A DNA stretch of 12,284 nucleotides, taken from contig JAOZPW010000098.1 in the NCBI GenBank assembly GCA_029932545.1, positions 1 to 12,284 on the forward strand, given 5' to 3'. The DNA comes from Thermoanaerobaculales bacterium (GTDB lineage Bacteria; Acidobacteriota; Thermoanaerobaculia; Thermoanaerobaculales; Sulfomarinibacteraceae). The notes beneath the pieces were generated by a model, which was not told where the DNA came from, did not search any database, and saw nothing but the letters and a program-made list of their open reading frames with translations. How positions within the stretch are numbered: position 1 is the stretch's first letter; each line of letters starts with the position of its first letter. Below, piece by piece: positions 1 to 5,147 of the stretch. A program made the translations under genes and the position numbers.

Positions 1-50
1 GAGTCGCCACTGACCCACCACACCCAGCTATGAGTGTCGAGAACGATCAT
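1..50 (-). CDS. PIN-domain toxin of a type II toxin-antitoxin pair (N-terminal fragment)
   Basis: Only the first 16 codons are inside the window; the gene runs off the left edge. They read MIVLDTHSWVWWVSGD, the typical opening of a VapC-like PIN ribonuclease: a short hydrophobic strand followed by D-T-H, whose aspartate (residue 5) is the first metal-binding acid of the family. The ATG (50-48, minus strand) overlaps the antitoxin stop codon as ATGA, the usual translational coupling in antitoxin-first TA operons. PIN toxins cleave RNA, often tRNA or rRNA, when not bound by antitoxin. The fold call rests on these few residues plus the position after a Phd-type antitoxin, so the remaining catalytic acids and gene integrity cannot be judged. 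Confidence 0.75.
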   Translation of the reverse strand, partial: MIVLDTHSWVWWVSGD

Positions 51-277
51 GACAGAGCTTCCCAGTCTTCCAAGCCTACCGGCTCGGTGGGATCGTCGTA
101 ACGGATCACCGAGTTCCGCAACGTTGCGAGCGCTTCGGATGGGTCAATCGAGTAGGGTAGGAGCTTCAATACCGGTCGTCCGTGGTCGGTGATGATAACC
201 CCCTGGCCGGTCCTCTCCACAAGGCGGAAATACTCCAGTGCCCGTGCCTTCATCGTGGACTTCGAGACCACCTCCAT
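47..277 (-). CDS. Phd/YefM-family antitoxin
   Basis: This 76-residue protein has the pattern of Phd/YefM antitoxins: an N-terminal segment ending in an E-Y-F-R-L-V-E-R-T-G helix, then G-V-I-I-T-D-H-G-R-P-V-L-K-L-L-P (about 27-41), the conserved strand-turn-strand of the DNA-binding domain. The acidic C-terminal tail (about 45-76) would be the toxin-binding part. The length is normal. The ATG is supported by a GAGAGG Shine-Dalgarno about 6 nt upstream. The stop overlaps the start of the PIN toxin. Known members neutralise their toxin and repress their own operon, and a palindrome fitting such an operator lies upstream at 295-309. A Phd-type antitoxin with a PIN toxin, rather than Doc or YoeB, is a recognised combination. 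The family call is firm; the partner identity depends on the toxin fragment. Confidence 0.88.
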   Translation of the reverse strand: MEVVSKSTMKARALEYFRLVERTGQGVIITDHGRPVLKLLPYSIDPSEALATLRNSVIRYDDPTEPVGLEDWEALS

Positions 278-294
278 CGCACACCTCTCAATCT

Positions 295-327
295 AATGAC
301 CTGGTCATTTTACCATAGTCATAATGA
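295..327 (-). promoter_or_regulatory. Candidate operator of the Phd/PIN operon
   Basis: A perfect 7-bp inverted repeat, AATGACC-T-GGTCATT, lies at 295-309, 18 nt upstream of the antitoxin ATG. A second, shorter palindrome, TCAT-A-ATGA, lies at 319-327 and repeats the GTCAT half-site. Paired sites of this kind are typical of Phd/YefM autoregulation. On the minus strand a TAAAAT -10-like hexamer (307-312) overlaps the first palindrome, which would let the bound antitoxin block transcription; I see no good -35. The palindromes are directly visible; the operator role is inferred. Confidence 0.55.
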
Positions 328-482
328 TACGGCCTCGTCGGCGATGCGTCCGACCATGCCAGAATTCGAGAGCGCCCAAGACCTCACACGGGGCATACCC
401 AAAATCAGGAACCGGGGCAGACGACAGCGTCAGCAAACAGCGACCGCGACAGATGGCAGTGACTGCGGCAGAGACCCGCCCC

Positions 483-660
483 AGCTGAAGGCTGACAGCT
501 CAGCCGTTTGCAAAAAGAGCGAAACGAGGGGGTACTCGTTGCGGGGCAGGAGCCCCGCGCTCCATTTACAGCGCCCCAGGTTTCGCGGTGGGAGCGCGAT
601 TGCCCGGCCCGCATCGTGCCGATTGATTTTTGCAAGAGGCTCAGCTAACAGCTGAGAGCT
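483..660. repeat. Nested inverted-repeat element between the TA module and pckA
   Basis: The stretch from about 330 to 661 has no convincing gene, and its right half is strongly self-complementary. Outer arms at 491-516 and 627-652 pair imperfectly (about 21 of 26 positions, including an uninterrupted TTTGCAAAAA-type block) and both carry AGCT-rich units. Inside them are a perfect GC hairpin, GCGGGGC-AGGA-GCCCCGC, at 541-558 and a perfect 8-bp repeat, CGCGCTCC and GGAGCGCG, at 556-563 and 591-598. The last two share bases 556-558, so they cannot both form fully. The arrangement suggests a palindromic dispersed repeat (REP or MITE-like) or a structured RNA. I see no transposase and no clear target-site duplication. 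About 330-480 holds nothing I recognise. Confidence 0.45.
640..656 (-). terminator. Stem-loop just after the pckA stop, possible terminator
   Basis: Five bases beyond the pckA stop codon, CTCAGCT and AGCTGAG form a perfect 7-bp stem with a 3-nt loop. Its position fits transcription termination of the aminotransferase-pckA operon. No run of T follows on the minus strand, so it is not a canonical intrinsic terminator. It is also the right end of the repeat element at 483-660, so it could equally be part of that repeat or a 3'-end stabiliser. Confidence 0.3.
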
Positions 661-661
661 T

Positions 662-2320
662 CTACTTCACGTCCTTCAACCTCTTCGGGCCCGCTCCGGC
701 GATTTCTTTCGGGCAGCCGTCGGCAAAGAGCTTGAAGTTCTCGATGTAGCGTGCGGCCAGGGCGTCATATCGGCGCCAGTAGTCGTCAGCATTGCCCCAC
801 GAGGTCGAGGGATCCAGCACCTCTACCGGCACGTCGGGACAGCTCAAGGGCACGTCGAAGCCGAAGAGTTTGTCCTTGCGGTACTCGACCTCGTTGAGTC
901 TGCCGTCCAATGCGGCGTTGAGCAGATTCCGGGTGTGACGGATCGAGATGCGCTTGCCTACGTTGAAGCCGCCGCCAACCCAGCCGGTATTGACCAACCA
1001 ACAGGTGGCGCCGTGCTGTGCCATTCGGGCGCGCAGCATGTCGGCGTAGGTGAAGGGATGGTGGACCATGAAGGGCGCGCCGAAGCAGGCCGAGAACGCG
1101 ATCTCCGGTTCGATCCCCAAGCCGATTTCCGTTCCGGCGATCTTTGAGGTGTAACCCGAGATGAAGTGGTAGACCGCATGCTCGGAATCCAGGCGTGAAA
1201 TTGGCGGCAAGACACCCTGGGCGTCACAGGTCAACAGAATGACGTTCTTGGGGTGGCTCGTGACCATGCCGGAAGGAACGACATTGGGGATGAAGTCCAG
1301 CGGATAGGCCGCGCGTGTGTTTTCGGTGTTGCGGTCGTCGTCGAGGTCCAGCTTTCGGGAGGTCTTGTCGTAGACGACGTTCTCCAGGATAGTACCGAAA
1401 CGCCGGGTGGTTGCGTAGATCTCGGGCTCGTGTTCGGCAGACAGGCGGATGACCTTGGCGTAGCATCCGCCCTCAAAGTTGAAGACGCCGTCCGAGGACC
1501 ACCCATGCTCGTCGTCGCCGATCAGGCGCCTGGAGGGATCGGCTGAAAGGGTCGTTTTGCCGGTCCCCGAGAGTCCGAAGAAGAGGGCTGCGTCGGCCTC
1601 GTCACCGACGTTGGCCGAGCAGTGCATGGCCAGGACTTCGCGCATGGGCAGCAGAAAGTTCATAACGGTGAAGATGCTCTTCTTGATTTCGCCGCCGTAG
1701 GAAGAATTGCAGACCAGAACCAGACGTTTTGCGAAATTAATGATGATCGCGGTATCGGTCCGGGTGCCGTCGATACGAGGATCGACCTTGAATGACGGCA
1801 CGGCAATCAGAGTGAACTCCGGCACGTGGTTCTGGTACTCGTCCTGGGTTTCGGGCACGATGAACATGTTGCGGGAGAACAGCGACTGCCAGGCGTCCTC
1901 GGTGATCACCCGAATCGGCATGCGGTATTCCGGGTCGGCACCGGCAAAGCAGTCCTGCACGAAGAGTTCTTCGTCCTGTAAATAGGCCTGCACCCGGCCG
2001 AGAAGGGCATCGAACTTCTCCGGCTCATAGGGGCGGTTGTATTCGCCCCACCAGATTTTGTCCTCGGTCGAGGCTTCACGAACGACGTACTTGTCCTGGG
2101 CGGCGCGGGCCGACCATTTGCCGGTGTTGACGACGAAGGGTCCGCCGCCCACGACATTGCCCTCTTTACGGATCGTTGCCTCCTCGTAGAGGGCGGCTTC
2201 GGGGAGATTCCAGAAGACGCGGTCGAGGTGGGTCAGGCCGTGATTGCTCAGTCCATAGCGGCTCTTGAGGTCTTTGGCCTGGGCGGTGGCCGGAGTGTCG
2301 AATTTAAGGTATTTGCTCAT
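662..2320 (-). CDS. pckA: Phosphoenolpyruvate carboxykinase (ATP)
   Basis: This 552-residue cytosolic enzyme converts oxaloacetate and ATP into PEP, CO2 and ADP, the entry step of gluconeogenesis. The ATP-type family signatures are all visible: Y-G-G-E-I-K-K (208-214) with the metal and substrate lysine, M-H-C-S-A-N (232-237) with the metal-binding histidine, the P-loop G-L-S-G-T-G-K-T-T-L-S (249-259), the kinase-2 motif I-G-D-D-E-H-G-W (267-274), N-F-E-G-G-C-Y-A-K (281-289) and N-T-R-A-A-Y-P (334-340) with the nucleotide-binding arginine. The N-terminal substrate loop reads T-G-K-W-S-A-R-A-A-Q-D-K-Y (66-78) instead of the usual T-G-x-x-T-G-R-S-P-x-D-K-F; the arginine is kept. The length is slightly above the usual 530-540. 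The open frame extends upstream to 2947, but that part lies over the aminotransferase. The ATG at 2320, with GAGGG about 7 nt before it and homology starting at once, is the real start. It overlaps the aminotransferase stop (ATGA), implying co-translation. Confidence 0.96.
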   Translation of the reverse strand: MSKYLKFDTPATAQAKDLKSRYGLSNHGLTHLDRVFWNLPEAALYEEATIRKEGNVVGGGPFVVNTGKWSARAAQDKYVVREASTEDKIWWGEYNRPYEPEKFDALLGRVQAYLQDEELFVQDCFAGADPEYRMPIRVITEDAWQSLFSRNMFIVPETQDEYQNHVPEFTLIAVPSFKVDPRIDGTRTDTAIIINFAKRLVLVCNSSYGGEIKKSIFTVMNFLLPMREVLAMHCSANVGDEADAALFFGLSGTGKTTLSADPSRRLIGDDEHGWSSDGVFNFEGGCYAKVIRLSAEHEPEIYATTRRFGTILENVVYDKTSRKLDLDDDRNTENTRAAYPLDFIPNVVPSGMVTSHPKNVILLTCDAQGVLPPISRLDSEHAVYHFISGYTSKIAGTEIGLGIEPEIAFSACFGAPFMVHHPFTYADMLRARMAQHGATCWLVNTGWVGGGFNVGKRISIRHTRNLLNAALDGRLNEVEYRKDKLFGFDVPLSCPDVPVEVLDPSTSWGNADDYWRRYDALAARYIENFKLFADGCPKEIAGAGPKRLKDVK

Positions 2321-3534
2321 GTCCAGTCCCTCACCAGCTTGCGTTCGCCGATATAGAGTTCGTTGGGTGAGTTGGGATCGAGAGCCCACTTCATGCGCTC
2401 GATGCCTTCGGTAATGTCCTTGATTGAACCGCAGTAGGAAATGCGGAGATGCCCCTCCATGCCGAATTCGATTCCCGGCACGGTGACCACCTGGACTTTT
2501 TCCAGCAGGAACTTCGACAGGGCGACGGAATCTTTGTTGTAGTGGCTGAAGTCCGGGAAGGAGTAGAAGGTGCCGCCCGGTTCGTCGATGATGACGCCGT
2601 CGAAGGACCGCAGCTGCTCCATCAGGACGTTCCGGTTGTTCTCCAGCGTCAGGCGCATGTTCTTGACGATCGACTGGATGCCGTTGATCGCCCCGACGGC
2701 CGCGTGCTGCAGCAGGGCCGACGGGCCCGAGGTCTCGTGGCCCTGGATGTTGGTCATCGCCTCGATCACCTTGGTATTGCCGACCGCCCAGCCGATCCTG
2801 AAACCCGTCATCGCATACTGCTTGGAGACACCGTTGATGATGATCAACTTGGAGTTGTCGGAACGGTCCTTGGTGAACTGATAGCAATTGACCGGTTCGC
2901 GCCCATCGAAGATCAAACGGTGGTAGATGTCGTCCATGATCAACCAAAGACCACGGCGTTCGCAGAAATCAACGACATCGGCGATGAAATCTGCCGGGTA
3001 GACTGCGCCTGAGGGGTTGTTGGGGCTGTTGATGATGACCGCCCGCGTGTAGGATCCGGTCACCTGCTCGATGTCCTGGATACGCGGAATGAACCCGCCG
3101 TCCTCCGGTTGAACCGGCACCGGGACCCCTCCGACCAGTTTGACCATCTCCGGATAGCTGACCCAGTAGGGCGCTGGGTAGATGACCTCTTCCTGGGGAT
3201 TGATGATCGCGTGCAGGGCCGACATGATCGCCTGCTTGGCGCCGCCGGAGGCCATGACGTTCTCGGGGGCAGGCCGCCAGCCGTAGAACTCATCGGTGTA
3301 GCGGATGATCGCCTTCTTCAACGCCGGGGTGCCGTCAGGTGGTGTGTACCTGATCTCTCCGGAATTGAGCATTGCCGACGCTGCCAGGATGGCGTCCATC
3401 GGTGCTTTGCCCTTGGGTTCTCCGCCGCCGAGGTGGATGACGGGATCCCCCTTGGCACGAAGAATCGAGGCAATTTCATTCAGTTTGAGGGTGGCGGACT
3501 CGCCGATGGATTGCGCAATCAACGACAGGCTCAT
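2317..3534 (-). CDS. PLP-dependent aminotransferase, class I/II (aspartate aminotransferase-like)
   Basis: This 405-residue fold-type-I aminotransferase has the expected landmarks: G-G-A-K-Q-A (97-102) for phosphate binding, the aromatic-rich P-A-P-Y-W-V-S-Y (120-127), N-S-P-N-N-P-S-G (169-176) contacting the PLP ring, D-D-I-Y (201-204), S-K-Q-Y-A-M-T-G-F-R-I-G-W (237-249) with the Schiff-base lysine at 238, and the C-terminal arginine in H-L-R-I-S-Y (364) that binds the substrate carboxylate. These match bacterial class-I enzymes of the thermophilic aspartate aminotransferase type. Substrate is inferred: aspartate and 2-oxoglutarate to oxaloacetate and glutamate is most likely, supported by the 4-nt overlap with pckA, which uses oxaloacetate. 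Alternatives are a prephenate or broad-range aminotransferase. The start has a GGAAGGG ribosome site about 7 nt upstream. It is first in a two-gene operon divergent from vapBC. The C-terminal tail after about residue 385 is slightly long. Confidence 0.9.
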   Translation of the reverse strand: MSLSLIAQSIGESATLKLNEIASILRAKGDPVIHLGGGEPKGKAPMDAILAASAMLNSGEIRYTPPDGTPALKKAIIRYTDEFYGWRPAPENVMASGGAKQAIMSALHAIINPQEEVIYPAPYWVSYPEMVKLVGGVPVPVQPEDGGFIPRIQDIEQVTGSYTRAVIINSPNNPSGAVYPADFIADVVDFCERRGLWLIMDDIYHRLIFDGREPVNCYQFTKDRSDNSKLIIINGVSKQYAMTGFRIGWAVGNTKVIEAMTNIQGHETSGPSALLQHAAVGAINGIQSIVKNMRLTLENNRNVLMEQLRSFDGVIIDEPGGTFYSFPDFSHYNKDSVALSKFLLEKVQVVTVPGIEFGMEGHLRISYCGSIKDITEGIERMKWALDPNSPNELYIGERKLVRDWT

Positions 3535-3557
3535 AGGCCGTCCCTTCCGCCGGTTGG

Positions 3558-3584
3558 ATCCGGCTCTTAGGAAGCCGGATTATC
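3558..3584 (-). promoter_or_regulatory. Palindrome and candidate -10 upstream of the aminotransferase-pckA operon
   Basis: A perfect 8-bp inverted repeat, ATCCGGCT and AGCCGGAT, with a 7-nt spacer occupies 3558-3580, 23 nt before the aminotransferase ATG. On the minus strand a GATAAT hexamer (3579-3584), one base off the -10 consensus, abuts it, so a start point would fall within the palindrome, as an operator would be placed. No convincing -35 is visible. If transcription starts further upstream, the same repeat would form a leader hairpin. The repeat is seen; its role is inferred. Confidence 0.35.
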
Positions 3585-3611
3585 GCAAAAGTTCGTGAAT
3601 AAAGCCACAAG

Positions 3612-3642
3612 GCAATTCGTCGCAAGTCGTCCGACGAATTGC
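3612..3642. repeat. Perfect 11-bp inverted repeat in the divergent intergenic region
   Basis: GCAATTCGTCG (3612-3622) and CGACGAATTGC (3632-3642) are exact reverse complements separated by 9 nt. It lies between the putative promoters of the aminotransferase operon and vapBC and differs in sequence from the palindromes on either side. No T run follows on either strand, so a terminator is unlikely. A binding site for a regulator of one or both divergent units is the simplest reading. Confidence 0.5.
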
Positions 3643-3650
3643 ATGGGTGT

Positions 3651-3686
3651 GTGTATCAATATACACCCAGGATGGTGTATATTGAT
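3651..3686 (+). promoter_or_regulatory. VapBC operator (13-bp inverted repeat)
   Basis: ATCAATATACACC (3655-3667) and GGTGTATATTGAT (3674-3686) form a perfect 13-bp inverted repeat with a 6-nt spacer, ending 13 nt before the vapB ATG. A further GTGTAT half-site at 3651-3656 pairs with ATACAC at 3661-3666, giving three regularly spaced half-sites. VapB and VapBC complexes are known to bind such AT-rich palindromes over their own promoter, so this is very probably the autoregulatory operator. I could not assign clear -35 and -10 boxes; a TATATT within the right arm is one -10 candidate. Confidence 0.7.
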
Positions 3687-3699
3687 TCTGGAGGCATCC

Positions 3700-3903
3700 A
3701 TGCGAACCAACATCGTTCTCGACGACGATCTTGTTGCTGAAGCCGCGGAGCTGACCGGCATCAAGACCAAAAAAGCACTGGTCAACGAGGCTCTGAGGGT
3801 ATTGATTGATGTCAGACGACGCCGGAATCTCCTGGAACTCGAGGGCAAGATCCGGTTTGCCGACGGATACGACCACAAGACTCTGCGGCAGGGCAGCTCG
3901 TGA
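3700..3903 (+). CDS. vapB: VapB-family antitoxin
   Basis: This 67-residue protein begins M-R-T-N-I-V-L-D-D-D-L-V-A-E-A, a short DNA-binding strand followed by helices, then T-G-I-K-T-K-K-A-L-V-N-E-A-L-R (19-33). That is the characteristic pattern of the VapB antitoxin family, with a basic R-R-R-R-N-L-L-E-L-E-G-K stretch (39-50) leading into the toxin-wrapping tail. A longer reading frame opens at 3595, but it would cross the operator. The ATG at 3700 has GGAGG seven nt upstream and gives the family's normal length. The stop overlaps the vapC start (GTGA). It should neutralise VapC and repress the operon through the upstream palindrome. Confidence 0.9.
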   Translation: MRTNIVLDDDLVAEAAELTGIKTKKALVNEALRVLIDVRRRRNLLELEGKIRFADGYDHKTLRQGSS

Positions 3904-4301
3904 TCGTCGTCGACACCTCCGTATTGGTGGATCTCTTCAAGGGACGGCGGACTCCGGCGGTGGAACGCTTCCGTACACTCGAACACGAGGGTAATCCCTA
4001 CCTCCTGCCTGCAGTGTGTTGTCAGGAGTTGTTGCAGGGTGCCAGAGATGAGCGGGAGTGGCGCCTGCTTGAGGATTACCTGGGAGTACAGCGAATCCTG
4101 GCATGTTCCGACGTATGGTCCACCCGAGCCAAGGCGGCGAGAATCTTCTTCGATTGCCGTCGGAAGGGCATCACGATTCGCAGTACGATCGACTGCTTGG
4201 TCGCTCAGTTGGCACTCGACGCAAGCGGGGTGCTTCTGCACGACGATCGGGACTTCGAGCTGATCAAAGAAGTTCGGCCCTTGAAGACGATCCGGAGCTA
4301 G
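3900..4301 (+). CDS. vapC: VapC-family PIN-domain ribonuclease toxin
   Basis: A complete 133-residue PIN-domain protein. The metal-binding acids are in place: D5 in V-V-D-T-S-V-L-V-D-L, E43 in C-C-Q-E-L-L-Q-G-A, D98 in S-T-I-D-C-L-V-A-Q-L-A, and D116/D118 in L-L-H-D-D-R-D-F. The toxin therefore looks catalytically intact, a Mg-dependent RNase held inactive by VapB. It starts with GTG, overlapping the vapB stop by 4 nt, and ends inside the left arm of a long hairpin (4296-4334). It shares only the general fold with the PIN toxin at the left edge of the window. The RNA target cannot be read from the sequence. Confidence 0.93.
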   Translation: MIVVDTSVLVDLFKGRRTPAVERFRTLEHEGNPYLLPAVCCQELLQGARDEREWRLLEDYLGVQRILACSDVWSTRAKAARIFFDCRRKGITIRSTIDCLVAQLALDASGVLLHDDRDFELIKEVRPLKTIRS

Positions 4302-4334
4302 TTCCTGTCCGGGTTTTCCGGACGGGAACGAGCT
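4296..4334 (+). terminator. 17-bp hairpin overlapping the vapC stop codon
   Basis: Arms 4296-4312 and 4318-4334 pair at 15 of 17 positions plus one G-U wobble around a 5-nt loop, GTTTT. The left arm includes the vapC stop codon. No T tract follows the stem, so this is not a textbook intrinsic terminator, but its strength and place between vapC and the RNA methyltransferase gene suggest termination, attenuation or 3'-end protection of the vapBC mRNA. Confidence 0.5.
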
Positions 4335-4376
4335 AAGATTCTGCGGGGCACAGGCGAGATGGAGGGATCATCCAGA

Positions 4377-5135
4377 ATGCAGTATCTCGGAAAGAAATCA
4401 GTGCGGGTCAAGGATCTCAGACGCCGTATCCGGCATCGGGTGGAGGGTGAGGTCATCATTGAAGGTGCGAAACTGTTGGATGATCTCATCCGGTGGGATG
4501 TCGACATTTCGGAACTCTACCTTGCAGAGGGGTTGTCGGATTCCGCGGAGGCCGGCCCGTGGGTCGCGGCAGCCGAGCAGGTCTTCGAACTGGACGCTGA
4601 GGTTTTGGCCGGTGTGGCCCCGACCCGCACTCCTCAAGGTGTGTTGGCGGTGGCTGAGGTGCCGCGGTGGCCGATGTGGTCGGCTTCCGAGGGCGTTGGG
4701 CTTTACCTCGAAGGTATTCAGGATCCCGGCAATGTCGGAGCAATTATCAGGTCGGCTGCCGGTTTGGGGGCCGCTGCGGTCTTGTTGGCGCCCGGGTGTG
4801 CCGATCCATGGGGTCCGTCCGCCGTTCGGGGCTCGGCCGGTGCGGTGTTCCGCATCCCGGTCGAACGGGACGTGCCGTTGTCCAGGGCCGGCGATCGACT
4901 CCGACACCATCAGGGAGAGCTGTGGGCCACCGGAAGTAAAGGCCGGTCGCTTGAAGAATGGAACCCTTCGTTGCCGATTCTCCTGATGCTGGGCGCCGAA
5001 GGCCGGGGTCTTTCCCCCGAGGCGGTGGCTGCGGCCGACGGCGTGGTCACGATTCCCCTGCAGCGGGAGGTCGAGAGCCTCAACGTTGCGGTTGCCGCAG
5101 GAATTGTGTTGTCACACCTCGATAATCCGGGGTGA
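4377..5135 (+). CDS. SpoU/TrmH-family RNA 2'-O-methyltransferase
   Basis: A 252-residue SAM-dependent methyltransferase of the SPOUT class, which adds a methyl to ribose 2'-OH in tRNA or rRNA. The N-terminal part (about 1-95) is the small substrate-binding domain, starting V-K-D-L-R-R-R-I-R-H-R and containing I-I-E-G-A-K-L-L. The C-terminal knot carries all three signatures: motif 1 Q-D-P-G-N-V-G-A-I-I-R-S-A (115-127) with N119 and R125, motif 2 M-L-G-A-E-G-R-G-L-S (204-213), and motif 3 I-P-L, then E-S-L-N-V-A-V-A-A-G (226-242). I place the start at 4377 because GGAGGG (4361-4366) precedes it and the family's K-x-L-R motif follows at once. An in-frame ATG at 4359 would add six residues but has a poorer ribosome site. 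Which RNA and nucleotide it modifies cannot be told. It is followed by the acyltransferase after 12 nt. Confidence 0.92.
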   Translation: MQYLGKKSVRVKDLRRRIRHRVEGEVIIEGAKLLDDLIRWDVDISELYLAEGLSDSAEAGPWVAAAEQVFELDAEVLAGVAPTRTPQGVLAVAEVPRWPMWSASEGVGLYLEGIQDPGNVGAIIRSAAGLGAAAVLLAPGCADPWGPSAVRGSAGAVFRIPVERDVPLSRAGDRLRHHQGELWATGSKGRSLEEWNPSLPILLMLGAEGRGLSPEAVAAADGVVTIPLQREVESLNVAVAAGIVLSHLDNPG

Positions 5136-5147
5136 CATGGATTTCTG

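Noticed and set aside
182..655. 157-codon plus-strand and 76-codon minus-strand frames in the gap before pckA
   Set aside because: No ribosome site, no domain; they cross inverted repeats or the antitoxin gene.
483..660. Complete insertion sequence between the TA module and pckA
   Set aside because: No transposase coding sequence and no visible target duplication; at most a small non-autonomous repeat.
2321..2947. Upstream extension of the pckA reading frame
   Set aside because: It overlaps the aminotransferase gene in another frame and has no family resemblance. pckA homology, a ribosome site and the ATGA overlap all fix the start at 2320.
3567..4241. 224-codon minus-strand open frame over vapBC
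   Set aside because: It runs through the operator and antisense to two clear TA genes, with low-complexity, unrecognisable product.
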